From Bathynomus jamesi (lineage: Eukaryota > Arthropoda > Malacostraca > Isopoda > Cirolanidae), in the NCBI GenBank assembly GCA_023014485.1, contig JAJOZX010002705.1, positions 551,140 to 615,139 on the forward strand: DNA of 64,000 bases. Direction: 5' to 3'. Shown piece by piece: positions 22,580 through 34,622 of the stretch; the first letter of the stretch is position 1; every line of letters begins with the position of its first letter. Position numbers and translations under genes: made by a program. The notes beneath the pieces were generated by a model. The model was given only the letters and a program-made list of their open reading frames with translations, did no database searches and was not told where the DNA came from.

Positions 22580-22880
22580 ATGTCCGATAAGTGGAACACA
22601 GATCAAATTATTCTATTTTTAAAAGAATATTTAAAACATAGATGTTTGTGGGATACCACAGAGGAGCTATATAGGAATAGAGATGCTAGGACAAGTGCGG
22701 AACAACAAATACTGAAAGTAATGAAACTTGAAAATGTGGACATTTAAAGTATTTCGTAATAAAATACGAAATATTAGAAATACTTACAGACAAGAGGCAA
22801 CAAAAGTTATAAAAAATAAGAAAAGTGGAGCTGGGACAGAAGACGTATATACCAGCAAATTATCATGGTTTAAATTGGCT
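22580..22880 (+). pseudogene. Harbinger MADF/Myb-like DNA-binding protein, truncated
   Basis: Starts MSDKWNTDQIILFLKEYLKH at ATG 22580, just after an acceptor-like TTTTTACAG. It has the helix spacing of a MADF/Myb-type domain (W at 5, LWDTTEELYRNRDAR). The frame stops at 22747, but matching residues continue in another frame (YTSKLSWFKLAD near 22850-22880). The sequence then passes directly into the transposase remnant, which marks the internal deletion point. Such proteins help import or target the Harbinger transposase; here non-functional. Confidence 0.65.
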
Positions 22881-23177
22881 GACAAATGAATCGCCTGTTG
22901 CAATGTACCGCAAAGTAATTTCCAATTTTATTTTGGCAGGCAGCGCTCTTCTCATGTATGTATCCTGTTTCTGAATTGCAGTTGTAACATTCGTTAGTAA
23001 AAAGTCAAACTGAATTTTATCTAGTCGTAGAAAATTATTAAAGCTTCTTTCACCTTCCCCTCGGAGTTCCTGTAAAAGTAAATTTGAAGCACCTGTTTCT
23101 TTTCTCCTACCAATCCATTTTCTTACCCATATTCTACGTTTTTTTTTTCTTGTGCGTCTAATTATTTCACAAAACAC
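22863..23177 (-). pseudogene. Harbinger transposase, N-terminal remnant
   Basis: A 104-codon frame with RRIWVRKWIGRRKETGASNL, FNNFLRLDKIQFDFLLTNV and KIKLEITLRYIATGDSF, matching the N-terminal region of HARBI1-like transposases. All catalytic Asp/Glu motifs that should follow are missing because of the deletion. Confidence 0.8.
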
Positions 23178-23349
23178 TCGGGTTGCCGCAGCACAACCTG
23201 CCTTGATGGCATTTCGATGTCAACTATCACTGCGAGTGACCAACGCGTGTCAACAACTACTCTCACGAGACTATCTCATGAGAGTACGCTCATGTCCAGA
23301 CGTGAGAGTTACTCGCGCGAGTAGCTCTCACCGTGTAAACCCGGCTTAA

Positions 23350-24869
23350 TACATAAGTGACTCGCACCTCTTTGCATAGATTCATTCCGTTTGCAATGTA
23401 TTTATTCACCAATTAATAGCCCTGTTCATATAATAGATTTAGTGAATAAATATATTTAGAATCGTATTGCTTTCCCCTTTTCATTATGTAAAGTTGATAC
23501 ACGTTCTGGCATTTCAGTGATGAACTTTGCCATTTGTACTTGAGGACAATCATCGTGGTGTCTAGTTACTTTTAGTAACCCTCTCTATACCTTGTTACTA
23601 AAGACTGGAATTTGAGTAAATGCATATGCCATGTTTGAGGTGTTAGTGCATATAATTGATGTTGGCGCATATGTTTGCATTTTTTCACGATTTACCTAAA
23701 ATTTTTAACTTGTGCAACCAAAATGCAAGTTTGGCAGGAATCCCGGTTACGAAACACACTGTGACATGAGTGGGTATTTGAAAGATCATCCGTAGTCCTA
23801 CCACTTGATATAACAGTCTCTTACCCACTGACACCGGAAAATACTGAAATAATACTCGTCTCGTACTGTGAGGCAAACTTCTACATGAATGAATAAGGTC
23901 ATATTTTATAAATGTAACAATATGAAGCATGAAATAATTCTTCTTTTTTTTTAAATAAGAGCATATTTTGAACTTCCTACAGCATATTTTTTCATTTTTA
24001 GTGCATTTTTGCTGCATATGAATCCGGTCTGTACTTCTTACCCATCTTATACTGAGAATAATATACCTTGCTGTCGTTTCTACTAGATTCATATCCTATT
24101 TTAACTCATTTTTGGCTTATTTTCATGATTATCACAAATGTTGACAACTTGCTCCAGATTGATTACTACGAAGTGCCAAGTTTATAAGCTTTAGAAACAT
24201 TACTGAAGTTTGAGAATGTGGAGTTTTGATTGCAGGAATTCTGAATCTTATGTACAAGAGCATCTGGATAGGGAATGAAGAGTAGTTGAGTCTTTAATGA
24301 GTTTCGATAAGGGTTATCTATTGTCCGTTTGTCCAGTTTCTCGGAGACACTAGCATCCAGGACCTCCATATCTCCATTGTAACCTCTAGCCTGTGATAGA
24401 GCAAAACATACAAATGAAGTTCATAAGCATTGAGCCCTTCCCCTTCTTTGAAAAACATTAATTTCAAATGAGGAATGAATGTTTGAAATTACCTATTTTT
24501 TTTCCTTACTCATTCAACATTCCACTCATTTTATTTCCTTATAATTCTTCATTCTCCCCTTTGCTAAAAATCATTTATTTCCCTATTACATTTTCCTTCC
24601 TGATTTATTCCCGTTAGATATTAATTTATCATTGCTCCCTATTAATTTTCCCCATTACATTTATCATTTTTATCAATTTGCCATTTGATTTTCATATTCC
24701 ATTTAAATATCCCATTTTTCTTCAATTTTAAAAAATTTCTTTCCTTGTTTATTTGTATCTCTATAATTTCTCTCCTAATTATATATTCTTATTACAAACT
24801 TCACGTATTTCATTCCTTGTTTATCTCTAATTCCTTTCATATAGGTACGCTGCCGTCATTCTTATCGTG
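23350..24869. other. No recognisable gene
   Basis: AT-rich. A 135-codon minus frame at 23685-24092 contains no family signature and is interrupted by A/T runs; not called. Confidence 0.5.
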
Positions 24870-25205
24870 TCTCTGATCTTATTTAAGCCCAGATGGGGTT
24901 CATTCATTCTCCGGCCTTATTTTGGCCTAAGGGGGGTTCATGCAGCCCCCGTCCTCATTTTGGTCTAGGAGGGGGAGAGTTATGCAACTCACGGTCTCAT
25001 TTCCGTTCACGAAGGAGTGCAGGGGTGGCGCTTTTCATCTGGCTCCCGATCTCATTTCGGCTCATGGGATGGTTTCATGCGGCTCTCGTTCTCATTTTAA
25101 TCCAGGGAAGGGTTTCAATCGCCCCCGGTCTCATTTTAGCTCGTGGGAGATGGGGATTCATTAAGCCCCCTCCCGATCTTACTTTGACCCAGCGGGGTAG
25201 AACTC
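24870..25205 (+). repeat. Degenerate minisatellite, about 8 units of about 40 bp
   Basis: Consensus roughly GGTCTCATTTTGGCTCA, then a G-run (GGGGGG), TTCATGCAG and CCCCC. Units start near 24870, 24911, 24950, 24992, 25046, 25086, 25125 and 25173. The G-rich and C-rich parts of each unit could pair. Long frames across it result from the repeat. Confidence 0.7.
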
Positions 25206-25489
25206 CCTTCATCCCCAAACACTTAAGAAGTGTTCTTGACTTCCTTTAGAACTGAAAACTTTCCTTCCCTCTCAGACTCAAATTAGGACCTCTGAGTGTC
25301 TAAACTTTTTTTTATTTTTTATAAATAAATAAATACAAAGAAAAAAATATAAGAAACATTATAAAGAGGAAGTGTAATTAATGATAAAAAGAATTTTTAA
25401 GGTTTTCATTTTTTTATTTATCTATTTGTTAATAATATATATATAAATTAGGATTTAAAAAAAGAAAGCTCTCTTTTTAACATCGTTGT

Positions 25490-25545
<56 letters not shown>

Positions 25546-25652
25546 ATTTATATGATATGGGTTCGGCAAAATAATGAAAACATTCATATTTTCGATGCTG
25601 TATTTTGTGATATCATTAATGGCGTCACAATGAATTGATATGTGAATCGGTC
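25206..25652. other. No gene; TC microsatellite 25493-25540
   Basis: AT-rich with a 48-bp TC run. Confidence 0.7.
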
Positions 25653-25903
25653 CTATTCAAAGGAGTGACATAACGAAGGAGTGACATAACAAAGGAGAGA
25701 CAAATCGGAGATAAAATTCAAAGGAGTGACATAACAAAGGAGTGACAAATCGGAGATAAGTTGATAAGGTTAGGTTAGGTTAGTATTATTGAAATCTACT
25801 GGGATTTGTCACTCCTTCGTTATGTCACTCCTTCGTTACGGTATTTATGTCACTCCTTTGTTATGTCACTCCTTTGAAATGTCACTCCTTCGATACAGAC
25901 CCA
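25653..25903. repeat. Inverted array of GGAGTGACATAA units
   Basis: The left half has about five copies of AAAGGAGTGACATAAC/CGAAGGAGTGACA (25660-25755). The right half has about five copies of the complement, TTATGTCACTCCTTCG/TTTG (25805-25895). A GGTTAGGTTAGGTTAG spacer lies between. The ends CGGTCCTATT and GATACAGACC are weakly inverted. Could be a MITE built of sub-repeats. Confidence 0.65.
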
Positions 25904-26139
25904 TGTGAATGCAATATAACATCGAGAACATCTTCTGTTTCAATGTGTTGATACTACGAGTAGTTTTTTGTATTGTAGAATAATAAAAATATGGTGCCTG
26001 GAAAAGATGTTACTGATGAAGGGGAATGATAGTAGGAACCCGTTTGGTTGATGTCTCAATATTAAAAGTCGCATAATTGCCCCTGTACTCTATCTCGAGG
26101 AACAGTCTTCGAGGTTATGAATACACGCACTCAAAATAA

Positions 26140-26370
26140 AACTTTCTAAATTTAGAACTTATAACTTCTTTTTGAGGGTGCATTTTAAGGGGAGTTTTTC
26201 TTCCTTCTTTTGGGTATCAAAGTTTCTTCTCAGATGACATAACTTCTTTTAATGATACATAACTTCTTTAGGTAGAAGATATGGTTTTAAAAACTTCTTT
26301 ATTCAGTGATTTGACACAATAGAAGATGATATTTCTGCGTATAGAAGGTTGCGGGAAGTCTTTAGTTTCT
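26140..26370 (+). repeat. Dispersed repeat D, uninterrupted copy
   Basis: Matches the outer parts of 21640-22310 and shows the empty site (CTTCTTTTAATGATACATAA) of repeat C. Nature unknown. Confidence 0.65.
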
Positions 26371-27287
<917 letters not shown>

Positions 27288-27291
<4 letters not shown>

Positions 27292-27455
27292 GCTACGTCA
27301 CATGCTGTCGCAACACCGCTTCCCCTTAGATCAGCGAAGTTTAGTGACATTGAATCTGGGTAGTTATTAGATGGGAAATCGTATTCTGCGTTCAGATGAC
27401 CTTTGAAGTTACGAAGAAGGTTAAACAACCCCAAAACAACAAAAGCAACAATATA
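27288..27455 (+). repeat. 5S-derived SINE, plus-strand copy
   Basis: GGGCTACGTCACATGCTGTC, CAACACCGCTTCCCCTTAGA, AGATCAGCGAAGTTTAGTGA, then a decayed C box TTAGATGGGAAATCG. The family body follows (GCGTTCAGATGACC, AAGAAGGTTAAACAACCCCA) and a TA tail. It is in the same order as the minus-strand copy at 7840. Confidence 0.7.
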
Positions 27456-27474
27456 TATATATATATATATATAT

Positions 27475-28758
27475 TAGTAATGTAGGTCACATCCGCATCC
27501 GCATCCGCGGAACATCCGCATATTTTCTCGCATCCGCATCCGCACTTTGGACTGCGGATGTCGTGCGGATGTGGACCGTTGAGATAAAACGTCATTAATA
27601 AGCGGAAATTATCAAATTCTACTATATTAATAGAACTAGTTCATTGTGCGCAAAAGTGATGCAAGCGACAAGACGAGAGGCTGTTCTTGTATGAAGTTAC
27701 TCTCTTGCAACCTACTTAGATCCACGTTACAAAGCTAAGTTATTTTCACCTAGTACATTAGAACGAGTTAAATCATCACTTGGCAAAGCAGTTGAAGAGC
27801 TTCAATCTCTTGAATCTGTCGCTTCGCCACCCACCAAAAGAATAAAAGTTTTAGTGACAGAACCAACACCTTCAACAAGCAAATCTATCACAGAATCTGT
27901 CTCTCAGTTTCTTGAGTCAGGCAGCAATGACGAGACCTACGCGATGTCAAAAGATGTAGTAAAAATGATCGAGAGCTATCACCAAGAAAAACGCCTGGCT
28001 GCATGTGACAATCCTATTAGTTGGTGGAAAATACGCAGAATATCTATCCATACTTGAGTAAACTTGCAAGGAAACATTTAGCCTGTCCTCCAACAAACGT
28101 ACCAAGCGAGAGATTATTTAGCAGTGCTGGATTAATATATGATGAAAAGAGAAACAGACTGGCAGCAGAAAAGGCAGAAAAATTAATGTTCCTTAAGCAT
28201 AACCTTCCTATAATTAAGTTTGAACATTAACGATGAACATCTTAGTTTACTTTATTTTAATTACTCATTTATAAATATGCCTAATAAAACTTTAAACTTA
28301 ATATAAATAGTTATCAAGCTAATTAAAGATCTCTTTCTATAAGGGTGGAGGTTGGGGAAAGAGGTCGGTGGGGTGCATTGAGTTGGGTTCACGTCCCGCA
28401 TCCTGGTAACACAATTATGGTTTCTAATTGTGGCTGAAACTCACAAAATACAACGAATTTATTTGCAGACGAATTCACTAATTGATTTCTATATTAGTTA
28501 GATGCTTGATATTATTTTATATGTTCAGAGAAAAGTACAGCAATTATTGTACAATTAATCAATTATACTACATTATAGCTACAGCTCTCTCTATATAATA
28601 ACTTATTATATACGTTAAAACAACAAATCTCGAATATATCCTAAAAAATAACGAAAATGTAGACATCCGCATCCGCATCCGCACCCGCGGATGTTGAAAT
28701 CAAACATCCTCATCCGCATCCGCGGATGTGAAAAAAATGACATCCGCTACATCACTAA
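27475..28758 (+). mobile_element. hAT transposon, internally deleted
   Basis: Ends TTAGTAATGTAGGTCACATC and GATGT...CTACATCACTAA form a short inverted repeat. Subterminal CATCCGCATCC/GCGGATG repeats occur at both ends, as is common in hAT elements. It carries the 3' part of a hAT transposase. Both ends abut TA microsatellites, so a target duplication cannot be defined. Confidence 0.7.
27707..28230 (+). pseudogene. hAT transposase C-terminal part with dimerisation domain
   Basis: Begins within TYLDPRYKAKLFSPSTLERV (the conserved 'LDPRYK' block). A Ser/Thr-rich linker follows, then NPISWWK, a frameshift at about 28025, and YPYLSKLARKHLACPPTNV, SERLFSSAGLIYDEKRNRL. The last two are the hAT C-terminal dimerisation (hATC) signature. 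The RNase-H catalytic half is deleted. Confidence 0.85.
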
Positions 28759-28851
28759 TATATATATAATATTATTATTAGGCAATCTATGTAATCTTTC
28801 ACTGAATCAAACCCCCATTTTAGGTACTAGTTGCTAAGCGCCTAATTTACC

Positions 28852-29038
28852 ATTTGTAGTAACAGAGGGGAAGGTCATTTGAAGGAGAAAACCCACAGCA
28901 TAACGTGGAGTCCAAATGACTACGAGTCTCTACATCATCTGATCGCATCATAAACCGATCACCAATCCAACGACAAACCAGACCTGACGCCACTTAACCT
29001 CGCTGACCCTACGAGAAGCGGTATTGCATCGTGGCTTC
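28852..29038 (-). repeat. 5S-derived SINE, minus copy with long tail
   Basis: On the minus strand: GCAATACCGCTTCTCGTAGG, GTCAGCGAGGTTAAGTGGCG, TTGGATTGGTGATCGG (decayed C box), TCAGATGATGTAGAGAC. The body continues with GGACTCCACGTTATGCTGTG and CAAATGACCTTCCCC. Confidence 0.7.
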
Positions 29039-29360
29039 AACTTTATTCCCCCCCCCCCCCTTTTTTTTTACTTCATCTTAGGAGCAAAAACAGAAGTAAG
29101 GAATCGTTCACATTATTTTTTCCACAAAGAAAGAACTCACTTCAGAAATTATAATGAATTTTGGCGTCATTAATAATGAAAAGGCGTCTTCCACTTCACA
29201 ATTTTCGCTTCTTGACGCCATTTTTAACTCCAATACCAGAATTTATTGACAGGTTCATCAATGTTCGTTAATTATTCACATTTTTAATGCTTCACTGAAC
29301 CCCAAAGTCTCAAACACCATTATATATATTATTTATATATATTTATATATATATATATAT

Positions 29361-29501
29361 GCTGCAAACCCACAAGGAAAAAGAAAAACGATTCCAAGGC
29401 CTTTCGTGTATTCAAAGCTACACCTCGTCAGGGACGAGGTGTAGCTTTGAATACACGAAAGGCCTTGGAATCGTTTTTCTTTTTCCTTGTGGGTTTGCAG
29501 C
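29361..29501. repeat. Perfect 69-bp palindrome, 3-nt spacer, hammerhead-like core
   Basis: Arms 29361-29429 and 29433-29501 are exact reverse complements (start GCTGCAAACCCACAAGG). On the minus strand, CTGACGAG (29431-29424), a TGTA/TACA hairpin and CGAAAG (29406-29401) appear in hammerhead order; CUGACGA fits the CUGANGA core. Flanked by TA runs on both sides. Likely two head-to-head ends of a Penelope-like element. Confidence 0.85.
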
Positions 29502-29519
29502 ATTTATTCATTTCACGTG

Positions 29520-30073
29520 TTTTATTGTGAAATTCATCCCATATATATATATATATATAAATAATGTTATTTTGTTGCCCATTTTACGTCTTCGCGACAC
29601 TTTTGGTACACAGAATTTATCGCAAGAATGACGTGCGGGGTTGAGACATTCGCGGTGTGTTGTCATAGATTCAGGCTTGTGTTTTTATTGAAAATCATTA
29701 AATATTATAGAAAATAAAATAAAGGCTAGGTTGTCACGTTATGTTAGGTTATTTACTGATTGGATTAGGTTAAATATTAGTATCCATAATAAAAAATGTG
29801 GAAATGTCGCTGAATCATAAGGTAACCAAACGTGTACGTGTGTGTGTGAGATCATACTTGTATGTGCGAATAATCGTTATATTCTTATAAATGCATTAAA
29901 ATGACGTCTTAACGCAGTCCATGAGGAACGACACCCGTTTCCATGAATAATGTCTGGTCAAGCTTTCGATTTCCATTGAAGACAAAAAGCAAAAAAATGT
30001 ATCTGATTATTATCATTTCAAAGGCAGTTTTGTTTGAATAAACCGCCAAAAACAACGCTTTCCTTTATTGGAA

Positions 30074-30127
<54 letters not shown>

Positions 30128-30489
30128 TAACCAAGAAAACTAATATAATATTAACAAAGTCATGCAAAGTAATCATGCAATTTCGGCCAAATTTTTATCT
30201 GTGTTTCTGTTCATTTTTTCCTTTCGTGTTTTTAATCAATAGAAGGGCGCCAGACGGGTCAGAACCCCCATTTTACCTATCTCCCCTACAACCCCACCCC
30301 CATCCCGCCTTTACGAGGGTTGTCCCCTCCCCCGGCTCTCTTACAAGCCCTCATTTTCCCTTATACCTGCCTGCCTGTGCCTTTGCTCCCCCCGACGACT
30401 CACCTGGATTCTAAAACAAATTAAAATGTACTTCGAAATGCATTTGTTCGTGTACACACACACACACACACTATATATATAATTATATA

Positions 30490-30532
<43 letters not shown>

Positions 30533-32104
30533 GGACTCTTGGCAAGGAATTGTTTTGGCATTATTGTAGCATATCATCCTTTACCTTTTATTTACGTTTC
30601 AGCATTTTTATGTCTGTTATCTTTGCGAGTATATATATATATGGACAATAAAAAGGATTTGCTATATTTATAAACGATTGAAATTCTCTGCATAAAAGGA
30701 ATAATTTTTCCTGAACAAAATCATATATATTTTATGAGTATTTTTATAAAATATATTCACCAGTTCATAATTCATATAATTTATGGTAAATTGTTAATTA
30801 ATTACTTTTGCACCTGCCTTATCTACCTGTTTCCTTCTATTCCTATTATATTCACCTACCTGGATGATCACGAAAGCAGGTTGAAGAGTTATTCAGTATT
30901 TGGTCTTTTTTCATATTATTATGAAGTTTTTATGGATCAAAACCTTCATATTAATTATTTTTAAGGTCTGCCATGATAAGTGGTTTTCGTACGTGGTTTT
31001 AGATTAGTTTTAAAACTGTATGAAATTTTTAGTTATTTGTATAGTCCTTATTGTGGTTTTATTCTTATTTTTGGGGATAATTTTTAAAATAATTTGCGGT
31101 TTTTCTCGTTTTTAATATTTAGTCTTAATTTATTTTCACAAAATAATTATGGAACATAATTAATTATTTATATCGAATCAACGTCTTAAGTAACTTAAGT
31201 AACGTATACACTAATATATATATATATATTTTTTTTTTTTTTTCACTTTTTGAATTTTTTTATACGGAGAAATTGGATATTTCTGTTTGGAAATTGTGTA
31301 AAAGATTGTTCATAATTCATGATACAATCCCGAATTGAAGTTGTAATTAGAAACTAAAACAAAGAAGTGTTTTCATTTTGCGTCTTGTTTCTACAACTCG
31401 GGAACTGTTGCAGGGCCACAAAGAATACATCCTCACGCGACCAGTGCCACACAACGAGTGGCACCCTAGCTGGTGATAAAGAAGGGCCAATCAAGGGAAG
31501 AAATGTTTAGGTAACAAAAATTATGGTTAAGAAAAACGGGAAATAAAAGGTTCGAAGTAAGGAAGGAAGTGCAGTACTATAAAGTAGATAAGGAAGTATG
31601 GGAAAAGTAGATAAGTAGTATTAAGTTATACACCCGCGTAAATACTAAATTAAGGAGAGAAATAATTTAAAAGTTGAAGCATTGCTCAGAAATGCTAGTC
31701 ACTCGTTACATATTTATCATACATATTCTATATTCAACCTATTTAAACATGACAGCTTTAGATTCATGTTAGAAAACTCAAGAATAAATATTTAAAGAGG
31801 ACCATACAAAAAGTTTTAAAGAACATCATTTACATTAATGTTATATTGATACAATTAGATTACTTTCATTCTAATATTGATTTAGTCTCTCTTAACCTTT
31901 AAGTAAACCCTGTATTAGAGTTTGTTAGGGGAACAGCAGTTTTCTTATGTTTAATTAACTTTATTCTCAAAGATAAATAAGAAACCCGTTTTTTATATCT
32001 AGAAATTACGTAACCTTCGAGGAATAAAATTAATATTATTGGGACAGAAGTCAATTTTATCATGACGCAAAGCATACAATTAGATAAAATAGAAAAAGCG
32101 GTCA

Positions 32105-32143
<39 letters not shown>

Positions 32144-32199
32144 TTCCATGACTGTCGTGAAAGATAAGACACTTATTGATAGCCAAAGTTCAGTTAAAG
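29520..32199. other. No recognisable gene; CA, TA and GA microsatellites
   Basis: CA run 30075-30125, CA plus TA 30453-30530, TA plus poly-T 31213-31241, GA run 32107-32140. A C-rich stretch at 30265-30400 yields a proline-rich frame that I do not accept as a gene. Confidence 0.55.
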
Positions 32200-32205
32200 T
32201 TATTT

Positions 32206-32578
32206 TTAGAGCCGCTCCAGATGTGGGAAGACGTCCTCGTTTTTGCACTTGACGAGTAAAAGGTTCCGAAACGTGTTCAATAGGGTTAATGTTCGAGCTT
32301 CTAGGTGTTCATCTAAGGCAGAATCTATAGTCGTTTTGTCTCTTTCTGTACTGATGGTAGTTTTGTGTGAAATATGCCAAACCCTCTCTTGAAGCGTAGG
32401 TATATTTAACTGTTGAACACTGTTCAAACAATAGGAAGAGGTGATTCTCAAACAGAGATGCATTTGTTTGCCCATCAGTAAATACCAACTCAGTCTCCAC
32501 CACCCCCCATCCCGAAAAGACCGTGTTTTGCTGTGGATTGGAATCGGAGGTGCCAATTGGAGTGGGGGTTGCCTTCAC
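32206..32578 (-). pseudogene. Tc1-like transposase fragment
   Basis: Minus-strand pieces resemble the C-terminal catalytic part of Tc1-like transposases: NINPIEHV (usual 'DLNPIEHVW'), followed by KRGRLPTSG in a neighbouring frame. Upstream, FENHLFLLFEQCSTVKYTYA-like sequence is too decayed to use. No terminal repeats found. Confidence 0.45.
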
Positions 32579-32611
32579 CCCCCAAAATAGAAAATTAAAT
32601 ATAGAGTAGCT

Positions 32612-32636
32612 TAACCTAACCTAACCTAACCTAAAC
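32612..32636. repeat. Interstitial CCTAA run
   Basis: Four to five CCTAA units, the complement of the arthropod telomere repeat TTAGG. Similar short runs at 25768-25784 and 43737-43749. Too short to be telomeric. Confidence 0.7.
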
Positions 32637-32958
32637 TTGAAAATATATTTTTTTATATATATACCGTATACAGTCCCGTAACCAGGACTTCCCAAGGGGG
32701 AAGTCGAAATTGTAGAAAGGCGGACCTTTTGGTGCAAGGACCTAGTCACTACGGAGGGGGTTTAGAGTAGTTAAGTTTCGAGTAGTTTAGAGTAGTTTGT
32801 GAAGTTTAAAAAAAAAAATGCAAGCATTTACTTAGTAAATGATGTTATATATTATAATATCACATCATAAGTTAAACTATGGTTACAAACGTGGACGTTT
32901 CTTGTCAAAGAGGCTGGTCGTTCAACCCTCTACCCCGGACCCCCTGGCTACGGGCCTG

Positions 32959-32999
<41 letters not shown>

Positions 33000-33049
33000 T
33001 TATATATATATATACTTACTTATACTTTACGATACTTTATGAGGGTTTG
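32637..33049. other. No gene; TA microsatellite 32959-33015
   Basis: Nothing recognised apart from the TA tract. Confidence 0.6.
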
Positions 33050-33084
33050 AACGACGGTGCAGCATCCCGCCTCATTTGTGAGAT

Positions 33085-33312
33085 TTAGAAGGAATTGCTT
33101 TCCGATCTTCTGCCCTCGTAGCCAGCCACGCAGGGCTGGTCAGGAACTTTGCACAAGAACCTGTCCACCTGGTTCTTGAAATTATTCAGGTTGGTGTGCT
33201 GGAGGTTCTTCACTTCTTTTGACAGGGTAAAATCTTTGGGTCTCGTATTCTGAGGGTATTTTCCAGCCTTGTTTTCACGGCCACCTATCTCACAGCAGCT
33301 GGGACAGTACAA
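33085..33312 (-). pseudogene. LINE C-terminal tail
   Basis: YPQNTRPKDFTLSKEVKNLQ and NFKNQVDRFLCKVPDQPCV match the terminal 'FKxxLDxFLxxVPDxP' block. The 33.35-33.79 kb stretch between this and the RT aligns by DNA with 9.0-9.35 kb of the first LINE fragment. Confidence 0.75.
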
Positions 33313-33790
33313 AATCTGCCTTTTCTTTCATTTCACTGGGTTTTTATGTTATTTCTGAGGTTAGGGGACACAACCTCGAATATTTTCCATACGTATATTA
33401 TTGTGTACCGCTCGCGTATTCTTTCCAGAGAGTAGAGTTTCAGGGATTGTAGTCGAGACCAGTAGTCTTCACCTTTCATTTTCTCTATCTAGACGTAAAA
33501 GTCCTTTGTATAGCTTCTATGTTCGCAATGTCTCGTTTTCTGAATGGGCTTGGGAGTACTGAATAATACTCAATTATTGGTAGGACTAGACTCTTTCATA
33601 ATTTTAGCATGATGTTTGTTGTTCTGCTACGGAAGCTCCTCCAGATGATTCCCATTATTTTTCGAGCTGTTGTAATTTTAATGTTATAGTGCTCTCTGAA
33701 TTCTGCATCCGACGACATTATTACTCCAAGATCCCTAACTTGTGGGTTTGGTGTTATCTGTTTGTATTGCAGAGTTTTGTACCCGTTATT

Positions 33791-34470
33791 CTATAGTACC
33801 TTGTTATTACCATATTTTGGAAGTTGGAATTTTTCTTCGTTGAACTTCATATTGTTGTCTTCTAGCCACTTGAATAATATTTCAATGTCGTTTTGTAATT
33901 TTTCTATGTCATCTTCGTTTAATTTTTCCTTGCGTATCTTTGTGTCATCTGCGAAACGATACAATATTGTCATTAATATCTGCATCAATGTCTGCAATCA
34001 TTATTATGAACAGTAAGGGAGCTAATACTGTACCTTGTAGGAGAGAGCTCATGACTTCTGAGACTTCCGATTTAACTCCATTTACTCCCACTCTTTGTGT
34101 TCTTTGAGTTAGAAAATTAAATATCCATCTTCCCAGCTTTTCAGTAATTCCTGTATTCTTAAGTTTGTGTGCTATAATTTCATAGTCGCATTTATCGAAG
34201 GCTTCAGTAAAGTCAGTATATAGTACATCTATGTTTTGTTCTCGACACAATGTTTCCAATATTTTCGCCTGGTGGTTTAATAACTATGATAGGCATGATC
34301 TTCCAGCCCTGAAGCATGTTGTTTTGGGTTGTATAAATTCTTTTCTTGTAGGTAGCAAGTATGATAGTTTTGCCTCTAATTATACGTCCAGAGCACTTTA
34401 TAAAGTGGGAGGTGAGAGGTATTGGCCGATAATTCTTAAGGATTATTACCACCTTTAAATAAGGCGGCAA
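33791..34470 (-). pseudogene. LINE reverse transcriptase
   Basis: NYRPIPLTSHFIK (34213-34470), then VLYTDFTEAFDKCDYEIIAH, SLLQGTVLAPLLFIIMIADI (33945-34259) and YRFADDTKIRKEKLNEDDIE (33791-33997). The catalytic Asp of TDF and the FADD pair are both kept, but the three parts are in different frames. Confidence 0.85.
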
Positions 34471-34622
34471 TGTTCGCGTTCTTTAATGAAAGTGGAATTT
34501 GCCCTGTGTCGAGTGATTTTCTCCATAGTAAGTCGAGCGGCTTTACATACTCTCTTTACATTTCATCAGAAACATGGCACTCCATGTGTCTGGCCCTGGT
34601 ATTTGTATCAATGTCAAAAATT

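Larger units (their letters stand above)
22318..23346. mobile_element. PIF-Harbinger transposon with internal deletion, 1,029 bp
   Basis: Termini AGCCGGGTTTACACGGTGAG and CTCACCGTGTAAACCCGGCT are perfect inverted repeats, extended by GAGTAACT / CGCGCGAGTA sub-motifs. TAA target duplication at 22315-22317 and 23347-23349, the 3-bp type expected for Harbinger. It contains remains of both Harbinger genes facing each other: a MADF/Myb-type DNA-binding gene (+) and the transposase (-). Confidence 0.9.

Noticed and set aside
23685..24092. 135-codon minus frame
   Set aside because: No recognisable family and contains a Lys run from a homopolymer; not supported as a gene.
24893..25249. Open frames of 118 and 74 codons as genes
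   Set aside because: They are by-products of the 40-bp minisatellite, in two frames at once.
30034..30414. 126-codon frame with a Pro-rich C-terminus
   Set aside because: Begins in a CA microsatellite and ends in a C-rich stretch; no domain or conserved motif.
32612..32636. Telomere
   Set aside because: Only four to five CCTAA units inside repeat-rich DNA; interstitial.
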